Source: Actinomycetota bacterium (lineage in GTDB: Bacteria > Actinomycetota > Actinomycetes > Nanopelagicales > Nanopelagicaceae). From it: a stretch of 11,265 bases of DNA. The position numbers were made by a program, and so were the translations under genes. Shown here one piece after another: positions 6,363 through 11,265 of the stretch. The notes under the pieces were generated by a model. The model was not told the origin of the DNA and did no database searches. It was given only the letters and a program-made list of their open reading frames with translations. How positions within the stretch are numbered: position 1 is the first letter of the stretch; each line of letters opens with the position of its first letter. Where the stretch lies: the NCBI GenBank assembly GCA_005787645.1, contig SYAM01000122.1, positions 1 through 11,265 on the forward strand. Reading direction: 5' to 3'.

Positions 6363-7340
6363 TTACCTACGTTTAGATGCCAGTCGCTCTCGAGTAGCGT
6401 CGAACGAAACTGCCAAGATCAACATGAGACCTTGCGCCACGCGCTGCCAGAACGTTGGTACATCGAGAAGGATAAGGCCGTTGTTAAGGACTCCGATAGT
6501 GGTTAGACCAATAATGGTTCCCCACATAGTTCCTCTGCCACCGGCAAGGCTTGCACCACCTAGAACGATCGCGGTAATTACCTCAAGCTCTAGACCCCGC
6601 GCCGCATTAGGGTCACCCGCGGAGAGCTGTGAGGTCAAAATTGCCCCGGCCAACGCCGATGATAGCCCCGAGAGAATAAAACTCGCGAAGAGAATTCGAT
6701 TGCTACGGATTCCCACTACACGAGCTGCGTTGGGATTTGAACCAATCGCATAGAGCGAACGACCAAAACGAGTGCGTCGCAAAGTGATGATTCCAATAAC
6801 CGCAATAAAGAAGAAGATGAAAATCGGAAGCGGAATGCCTGCAGGTTGCGCAGTTCCCAGCCACTCGAAGTTCTTCATCATCAATGTCTGACCATTTCCA
6901 ATGAGAAGCGCGATGCCGTAGAGCGTGGCAAGGGTTCCCAGGGTAGTGATGAGCGAATTCACTCCGACAACTGTGACAAAGAAACCATTGACAATGCCAA
7001 GGACTAGACCAAAGGCAAGGACAGCAAATAGACCAGTTGTGATGCCGTAGTCATTCACGACATTTGCCAGGATCATTCCCGAGACGGCCGCTGCAGATCC
7101 AACGGAGAGATCAACCTGTCCTGCAATCATCAGCATAGTTCCCGGAACGCAGATGATTCCTGTGACCGCCAAAGCAACAAAGATGTTTTTGAAGTTATCA
7201 GGATCAAGGAAGTAAGGGCTCGTAACGGTAAAGAAAACCGTTAGCAGAACGAGGAAGCCGAGCAGAGGTGCCACATCTGGGATGCGGCGACGGCTCTTAG
7301 CCTGTTCCTGCTCTAGTTCAGTGTCTTTGCGATTGCTCAT
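6363..7340 (-). CDS. CUT2-family sugar ABC transporter permease (RbsC-like)
   Basis: The 325-residue membrane protein has about eight to ten hydrophobic segments after a charged cytoplasmic N-terminus of about 20 residues. Family motifs are AGQVDLSVGSA (73-83), the cytoplasmic loop AIGSNPNAARVVGI (198-211), which contacts the ATPase, and IVLGGASLAGGRGT (258-271). Such permeases import ribose, xylose, galactose, rhamnose and related sugars. It follows the ATPase gene by 14 bp, and its GGAG ribosome site overlaps the ATPase TAG stop. Only one permease is encoded, implying a homodimer. The classical rhizobial rhamnose transporter (RhaSTPQ) has two permeases, so the transporter itself does not point to rhamnose. 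Confidence 0.95.
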   Translation of the reverse strand: MSNRKDTELEQEQAKSRRRIPDVAPLLGFLVLLTVFFTVTSPYFLDPDNFKNIFVALAVTGIICVPGTMLMIAGQVDLSVGSAAAVSGMILANVVNDYGITTGLFAVLAFGLVLGIVNGFFVTVVGVNSLITTLGTLATLYGIALLIGNGQTLMMKNFEWLGTAQPAGIPLPIFIFFFIAVIGIITLRRTRFGRSLYAIGSNPNAARVVGIRSNRILFASFILSGLSSALAGAILTSQLSAGDPNAARGLELEVITAIVLGGASLAGGRGTMWGTIIGLTTIGVLNNGLILLDVPTFWQRVAQGLMLILAVSFDATRERLASKRR

Positions 7341-7354
7341 GAGACCTATAGCTC

Positions 7355-8836
7355 CTAACTCGATGCTGCAATTAACTTACTGGCTTCAACGGAATTTCCG
7401 GTGAGCTCTGACACCACTTCACCGCGCGACATGACAAGAGCGCGATCTGCCAAAAGAACTACCTCTTCATAATCTGATGTTGCAACGAGTACAGCCATGC
7501 CACTTGATTGTGCCTGCTCTCGAATAATCTCGTAGATATCGCGCCGAGCACCCACATCCACGCCACGGGTAGGTTCCACCAGAAGCAGGATTTTCACCTG
7601 CGCCTCAAACCAGCGAGCAAGAAGCACCTTCTGCTGATTTCCACCCGAGAGCGTCGAGATTGTCTGTGTCGATCCGCGCGAAACGATTCGAAGCGCTTCC
7701 GCCCATCGCGAAAAAGCTTGATGCTCTAACAACCGATTAACAAAACCGAATCGACCCATCTTCTGCCAAGAGCGAACTGCCAAATTCTCTGCAACTGAGC
7801 GGACCGGGAAGGAGCCAAGGCGTTGTCGATCAGCAGGTAGATATCCAATTGCTTGATCTGCCGAATCGCCAGCACTTTTGGCTTTGTATTCTCTCCCAAA
7901 AATTTCTGCTCTTCCACTCGTAATTGGCCGTAAACCAAAGAGAGATTCGCAAATTTCTGCCGTTCCGGAACCAATTTTTCCAAACAAGGCAAGAACTTCA
8001 CCTTTGTTTACTGTGAAGTCCACGTTGGTGAATTCGGCAAAACTGGTGAGGCCTGAGACTTTGAGCGCAGGCTCTGAAGTTTCATGATGTTGTGGGCGCA
8101 CATTTTTCTCAGATGCATGGCCCAACATCGCGGCAACGAGATCTTCCCGTGAAGCCTTCTTTGCATCCACAGTCAACACTGAAGACCCATCACGAAGAAC
8201 TTGCACTCGATCAGCAACTCGGGCGACTTCATCAAGGCGATGGGTAATATAAATCATTCCCACTCCCTCTTCACGAAGTTGGTCCATGACAGAGAAGAGA
8301 CGTTCTACTTCTACATTTGACAGCGCGGCAGTTGGCTCATCCAAGACTAATACTTTTGTATCTTGGGTAAGGGCGCGGGCAATTTCCAATAATTGGCGCT
8401 CTCCTACCCGAAGTTGTCCTGCGATGGCGTCCACGGGAATATCGACCTCAAGACGATCGAGGACCGCTTGCGCTTTCTTCGCCATCTCAGACCATCCGAC
8501 AAATGGACCTGAGTGCGGCCACTGCCCAAGAAAAATATTTTCGGCCACAGTAAGTGCTGGTGCGTCATTCAATTCTTGAAAAATCATTCGGACGCCAAGT
8601 TGGCGAGCCTGATAAACATCAAGCTTCGCCAACTTGGTTCCTCTAATCTCGATCGAGCCACTAGTAGGTTCGATATCGCCTGCGAGAATCTTCACGAGCG
8701 TAGATTTTCCTGCGCCATTTTCGCCAAGAAGTGCGAGGACTTCTCCGGCGCCTAGGGTCAGATCTACTCCATGAAGGACTTCCACTCCACTAAAGGACTT
8801 ATGGATGCCGTGCAACGATACAAGTTCGTTACTCAT
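7355..8836 (-). CDS. CUT2-family sugar ABC transporter ATPase with two nucleotide-binding domains (RbsA/MglA-like)
   Basis: The 493-residue product has two fused ATPase domains. Domain 1 has Walker A GENGAGKS (38-45), a degenerate signature LRVGERQ (142-148) and Walker B VLVLDEPT (162-169). Domain 2 has a degenerate Walker A GKIGSGTAE (286-294, no lysine), an intact signature LSGGNQQK (397-404) and ILLLVEPTRGVD (416-427), in which the Walker B aspartate is Val420. One composite site (domain 1 Walker motifs with domain 2 signature) is thus intact and the other is not, in line with the asymmetry of this family. I prefer the ATG at 8836 (MSNELVSLHGI) to the in-frame TTG at 8857; AAAGG lies about 11 nt upstream. 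It drives import through the permease encoded next. Confidence 0.95.
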   Translation of the reverse strand: MSNELVSLHGIHKSFSGVEVLHGVDLTLGAGEVLALLGENGAGKSTLVKILAGDIEPTSGSIEIRGTKLAKLDVYQARQLGVRMIFQELNDAPALTVAENIFLGQWPHSGPFVGWSEMAKKAQAVLDRLEVDIPVDAIAGQLRVGERQLLEIARALTQDTKVLVLDEPTAALSNVEVERLFSVMDQLREEGVGMIYITHRLDEVARVADRVQVLRDGSSVLTVDAKKASREDLVAAMLGHASEKNVRPQHHETSEPALKVSGLTSFAEFTNVDFTVNKGEVLALFGKIGSGTAEICESLFGLRPITSGRAEIFGREYKAKSAGDSADQAIGYLPADRQRLGSFPVRSVAENLAVRSWQKMGRFGFVNRLLEHQAFSRWAEALRIVSRGSTQTISTLSGGNQQKVLLARWFEAQVKILLLVEPTRGVDVGARRDIYEIIREQAQSSGMAVLVATSDYEEVVLLADRALVMSRGEVVSELTGNSVEASKLIAASS

Positions 8837-8919
8837 TCTCTTGGCTACCTTTCCCAAAACCTAGTGGCTACTACCGATGGTACTTATCTAAAGGACTTCT
8901 TTATCCGCTGCTAATGCAA

Positions 8920-9930
8920 TTAGCAGGAGATCTTTCCGAAGTTCTTTTCGATGTTGGAACCATTGATAGCAACGTGCTTGACCTTGAGCTGGAATGGAAC
9001 CTTCTTGCCCTTGATTAGATCAAGGAGGTAAGGAACCACGATCTCGCCGTAGCGCTCTGGGAAGTATGCAGTTGCGCCGAGCCAGTTTGGATTGCTCTTG
9101 ATATCGCACCAAACGGACTTCTCAGCTCCCTGGCTGCCAGCCCAGATGTCCTTCTCGCGGCCAACTTGCTTAGCAGCAGAGAATGCACCTTGGATGCCTT
9201 GGTCATTGATAGCAACAACGATGATCTTGTTCTTGCCTGGAAGAGTAGTAAGTGCAGCTGGCATGACTTCGAGAGCCTTGTCCAAACGACCTGCATCGTA
9301 CTTCTTCAACTTGTCAGCTGGGATCGCGCCGCAAACGCTGGCAAAGCCAGAGCGGTATCCACCCATGCGAAGTTCGTTAGCAATACCTACACCGTAATCT
9401 TCAAGTGAGATGAAAGCATCGTATTCGCAGTTGAAGTTCTTCTTGAAGTACTCGCCAATTGCTTTGCCGGTGGTTGCACCAGCGTTTGCATTGTCAGCAC
9501 CCATGAATGCTGATTGGCAAGGATCTTGCTCGATATCAATTGCGATAACTGGAACTTGTGGACCAGCCTTACAGATTGCAGGTGCTGCATCTGCAACAGC
9601 GTTGAAGTTTGCATAGCCCTGAACCTTCTTCAATTTGAAGGTCTTTGCGCAAGCAAGTGCGAGGTCAGCCTTGAGCTTGCCGTCGCAGAAGACGAGCTTT
9701 GCGCCAGCCTTCTTTGCTTCGCGAGCAATTGAATCGTGTACATCTTTACCGAATCCAATTGCATCGTCGAGCCCGATCATACCAATTGTGATTCCCTTAC
9801 CGCTGTTCTTCACTGCCTTGCGGAAATCAACGCCACCTGCACTTGCAGGGACAGTTTGAAGCGCAAAGAGTGAGACGATCGCGGCAACAGCAGCAAGAAC
9901 GCGAACGCTCTTTGATCCTGTTATTTTCAC
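8920..9930 (-). CDS. Secreted CUT2-type sugar-binding protein
   Basis: This is the solute-binding component (RbsB-like, Peripla_BP_4 type) that captures sugar outside the membrane for the ABC transporter. I start at the GTG at 9930: AAGGGG lies 6 nt upstream and a typical signal peptide then follows (positive KITGSKSVR, hydrophobic core about 10-24, cleavage likely after PASA at residue 31). The frame is open up to 10002, but that extension would bury the signal peptide. No lipobox cysteine is seen, so surface retention is unexplained. The mature part begins with VDFRKAVKNSGKGITIGMIGLDDAIGF, and a family-like motif is VAINDQGIQGAFSAAKQVG. The predicted mature protein has eight cysteines including the last residue, more than usual for this family. 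It is first in the cassette, 83 bp before the ATPase start. Confidence 0.93.
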   Translation of the reverse strand: MKITGSKSVRVLAAVAAIVSLFALQTVPASAGGVDFRKAVKNSGKGITIGMIGLDDAIGFGKDVHDSIAREAKKAGAKLVFCDGKLKADLALACAKTFKLKKVQGYANFNAVADAAPAICKAGPQVPVIAIDIEQDPCQSAFMGADNANAGATTGKAIGEYFKKNFNCEYDAFISLEDYGVGIANELRMGGYRSGFASVCGAIPADKLKKYDAGRLDKALEVMPAALTTLPGKNKIIVVAINDQGIQGAFSAAKQVGREKDIWAGSQGAEKSVWCDIKSNPNWLGATAYFPERYGEIVVPYLLDLIKGKKVPFQLKVKHVAINGSNIEKNFGKISC

Positions 9931-9953
9931 GTGATACCCCTTTTCATTACAAC

Positions 9954-9967
9954 CGGCAACGTTTCCG
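9954..9967. promoter_or_regulatory. Candidate LacI-family operator of the sugar operon
   Basis: CGGCAACGTTTCCG is palindromic except for one base pair and has the central CG typical of LacI-family operators (compare GGAAACGTTTCC). It lies 24 bp upstream of the binding-protein start and just downstream of the candidate -10 at 9978-9983. No LacI-type gene is in the window. Confidence 0.5.
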
Positions 9968-9977
9968 AATTCCTCGG

Positions 9978-9983
9978 AGTAGA
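9978..9983 (-). promoter_or_regulatory. Candidate -10 near the operator of the sugar operon
   Basis: TCTACT on the minus strand matches four of six -10 positions. TTGGGT 18 bp upstream is a poor -35. If used, transcription would begin near 9971, next to the LacI-like palindrome. Confidence 0.25.
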
Positions 9984-9991
9984 CCCGGATT

Positions 9992-10004
9992 GGTTGAAGC
10001 AACC
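9992..10004. repeat. Short inverted repeat in the sugar operon leader
   Basis: GGTTG and CAACC flank AAG. A second small inverted repeat, TCCGA/TCGGA around five bases, lies at 9964-9978 and overlaps the operator candidate by four bases. Either could be regulatory or a weak RNA hairpin if transcription starts further upstream. Confidence 0.3.
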
Positions 10005-10056
10005 CAACCGCACCCCCAATGTGAGGTCAAGGAAGGGGCGCGCTCATGTCAGCATC

Positions 10057-10085
10057 GTTATACATTCGTTACCTACGAATTTCCA
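10057..10085 (-). promoter_or_regulatory. Candidate distal promoter of the sugar operon
   Basis: TGGAAA (10080-10085) and TATAAC (10057-10062) on the minus strand are 17 bp apart and match the consensus at four and five of six positions. The -35 lies in the last codons of miaA. Transcription from near 10050 would give a leader of about 120 nt containing the inverted repeats and the LacI-like palindrome. Confidence 0.45.
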
Positions 10086-10978
10086 GAACTAGCGAGGAGA
10101 CTTTCCAGAAGTGCCTGCCGATCTCCCGCCAACCATGAGATTCGTGGGTCCCGGGTAAACCAGGTCCCCTGCCGGCGGGCATATTGGCGAGTGCTCACAA
10201 TGGTCTCCTCTAGGGCGTTTGCTAGGGAAATCTGACCCTCCAAAGCAGCAAGCACCTGGGCATATCCGATCGCCGCCCTGGCAGTGCGCCCTTCGCGTAA
10301 ACCTCTTGCGATCAACTCCTCAACTTCTGCTACGAAACCAGCCCGCCACATCTGCGCAACCCGATTTGTAATTCGCTCATGTAACAGTTCACGATCCACG
10401 CGAATGGCAAATTGCAAAGCCTGTGGGTAGTAACTCTTCTCATCACGTGGTAATGAGGCTGCGTACGGTTCGCCAGTTAATTCAATAACCTCAAGTGCGC
10501 GAATTACTCGCCGCACATTCTGCTCTGGGATGAGCGCGGCGGCATCGCTGTCGATCTTCGCTAACCGGGCGTGCATGACTGAAGCACCGAACTCTTCTGC
10601 CTCCGCGAACAACCGCTCGCGCACAAGCGGATCACGATCTGGGAAATTCAATTCATCAATGAGCGCCTTTATGTAAAGCCCAGTACCACCAACAACTACA
10701 ACGGGAATATTCTCGGCGAGTAGCGAATCGATAAGTGCCCGCGCATCTCGTTGGTAATCTGCAACCGAACTCTCTCGAGCAACGTCGAGCACATCGAGCA
10801 TGTGGTGCGGGATGCCGCGACGCTCAGCGAGTGGGACTTTTGCAGTACCTATATCCATCCCCTGATACAGCTGCATCGAATCAGCGTTAACGATATGCGC
10901 GCCGATTCGCTCAGCCACATCGATAGCAAGTGAGCTCTTTCCGCTAGCAGTTGCACCACCAATAACGATCAGGGTCAT
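10073..10978 (-). CDS. miaA: tRNA dimethylallyltransferase MiaA
   Basis: MiaA transfers the dimethylallyl group to N6 of A37 in tRNAs reading codons that begin with U. The 301-residue product has the P-loop GGATASGKS (7-15), NADSMQLYQGMDIGTAKV (31-48) with the conserved aspartate and Gln for tRNA and catalysis, VVVVGGTGLYIKAL (93-106), and the C-terminal RQYARRQGTWF (about 264-274). The length is normal for the family. The ATG at 10978 overlaps the miaB stop by 4 bp (ATGA), so the two successive modification enzymes for A37 are translationally coupled. No clear terminator follows the gene, and the sugar operon starts 142 bp downstream on the same strand. Confidence 0.97.
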   Translation of the reverse strand: MTLIVIGGATASGKSSLAIDVAERIGAHIVNADSMQLYQGMDIGTAKVPLAERRGIPHHMLDVLDVARESSVADYQRDARALIDSLLAENIPVVVVGGTGLYIKALIDELNFPDRDPLVRERLFAEAEEFGASVMHARLAKIDSDAAALIPEQNVRRVIRALEVIELTGEPYAASLPRDEKSYYPQALQFAIRVDRELLHERITNRVAQMWRAGFVAEVEELIARGLREGRTARAAIGYAQVLAALEGQISLANALEETIVSTRQYARRQGTWFTRDPRISWLAGDRQALLESLLASSGNS

Positions 10979-11265
10979 GCGTGCGCGTTGGCGATTCGGA
11001 AGGTTGGCATCCCCAGTGAAATCGCCTGCGCTCGCTCAACGGCTGCAGCGCTTCCGGGGGTCGATTCAATCGAGATTGGCAATCCTGCGGCAATTACATG
11101 GTGGGGCGCTGCTTCGGTAACAAATGTGCGCACCAAGTCCCCAGGCATTGGTCGATCATCTGATTCAAAATTGAGATGTACTAATCGAAAATCTTCTGAG
11201 CGCCCAGCAACTCGACCGCGCTCTGCATCGCGTCTACCAACATGATCGCTAATCAGCACCTCTAC
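10975..11265 (-). CDS. miaB: tRNA methylthiotransferase MiaB, C-terminal TRAM part, cut by window edge
   Basis: The frame is open at the window end and gives the last 96 residues. The text VEVLISDHVGRRDAERGRVAGRSEDFRLVHLN, then MPGDLVRTFVTEAAPHHVIA, fits the TRAM RNA-binding domain and C-terminal end of actinobacterial MiaB. The radical-SAM core lies outside the window. MiaB adds the 2-methylthio group to the i6A37 made by MiaA, and the 4-bp overlap with miaA agrees with this. After the TRAM domain there is an extra tail of roughly 35 residues rich in Ala and Ser, as is common for this family in actinobacteria. Confidence 0.9.
   Translation of the reverse strand, partial: VEVLISDHVGRRDAERGRVAGRSEDFRLVHLNFESDDRPMPGDLVRTFVTEAAPHHVIAAGLPISIESTPGSAAAVERAQAISLGMPTFRIANAHA

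Noticed and set aside
8837..8919. Hairpin between binding-protein and ATPase genes that could set expression levels
   Set aside because: Only 4- to 5-bp AT-rich stems are visible (TAAAG/CTTTA and TACC/GGTA), within chance expectation.
9931..10002. Longer binding protein starting at 10002
   Set aside because: It would place 24 polar residues before a standard signal peptide; the GTG at 9930 has a good ribosome site, and the extension covers the operator candidate.
1..11265. CRISPR array, tRNA, insertion sequence or prophage gene
   Set aside because: No regularly spaced repeats, cloverleaf-like segments, transposase or phage domains were seen on either strand.

Overview
The window looks like the chromosome of an actinobacterium. 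The gene order nrdJ-nrdR-(LysM membrane protein)-lexA-hflX-dapF-miaA-miaB matches the conserved block known from Mycobacterium (Rv2718c to Rv2733c) and Corynebacterium (nrdR-divS-lexA). The proteins read as normal actinobacterial family members. Base composition is near 50% GC by eye, intergenic gaps are short and several genes overlap by 4 bp. This would fit a small-genome aquatic actinobacterium, but that narrower placement is inference. No tRNA, rRNA, CRISPR array, insertion sequence or phage gene was seen, and no gene-free stretch exceeds about 240 bp.

Left part (1-2645): the 5' part of a B12-dependent ribonucleotide reductase gene (nrdJ) and its regulator nrdR lie on the minus strand, preceded by two NrdR-box-like palindromes whose centres are 32 bp apart. 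Upstream of them, on the same strand, is a 109-residue protein with one membrane segment and a LysM domain. By position and architecture it is the counterpart of the SOS-induced division suppressors ChiZ/DivS. It is divergent from lexA, and the 116-bp divergent region carries two actinobacterial SOS boxes, one at each promoter. This small region therefore joins DNA-damage sensing, division arrest and dNTP supply.

Middle part (2652-4885): hflX (ribosome-associated GTPase) and dapF (diaminopimelate epimerase) overlap on the minus strand. hflX ends 6 bp from the convergent end of lexA.

Right part (4916-11265): a five-gene carbohydrate cassette on the minus strand encodes, in transcription order, a secreted CUT2-type sugar-binding protein, a duplicated ABC ATPase, a permease, an L-rhamnose mutarotase-like protein and a Gfo/Idh/MocA oxidoreductase. 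It sits between miaA and dapF, which are close neighbours in many actinobacteria. Its promoter region contains a near-perfect central-CG palindrome of LacI-family type, but no regulator gene is in the window. Import, anomer conversion and NAD(P)-dependent oxidation of a sugar, perhaps a 6-deoxyhexose, is the simplest reading; the substrate is not proven. miaA follows upstream and overlaps the 3' end of miaB at the window edge. I found no wholly new system. The most interesting points are the double SOS control region, the paired NrdR boxes, and the inserted sugar cassette with its unusual cysteine-rich binding protein.
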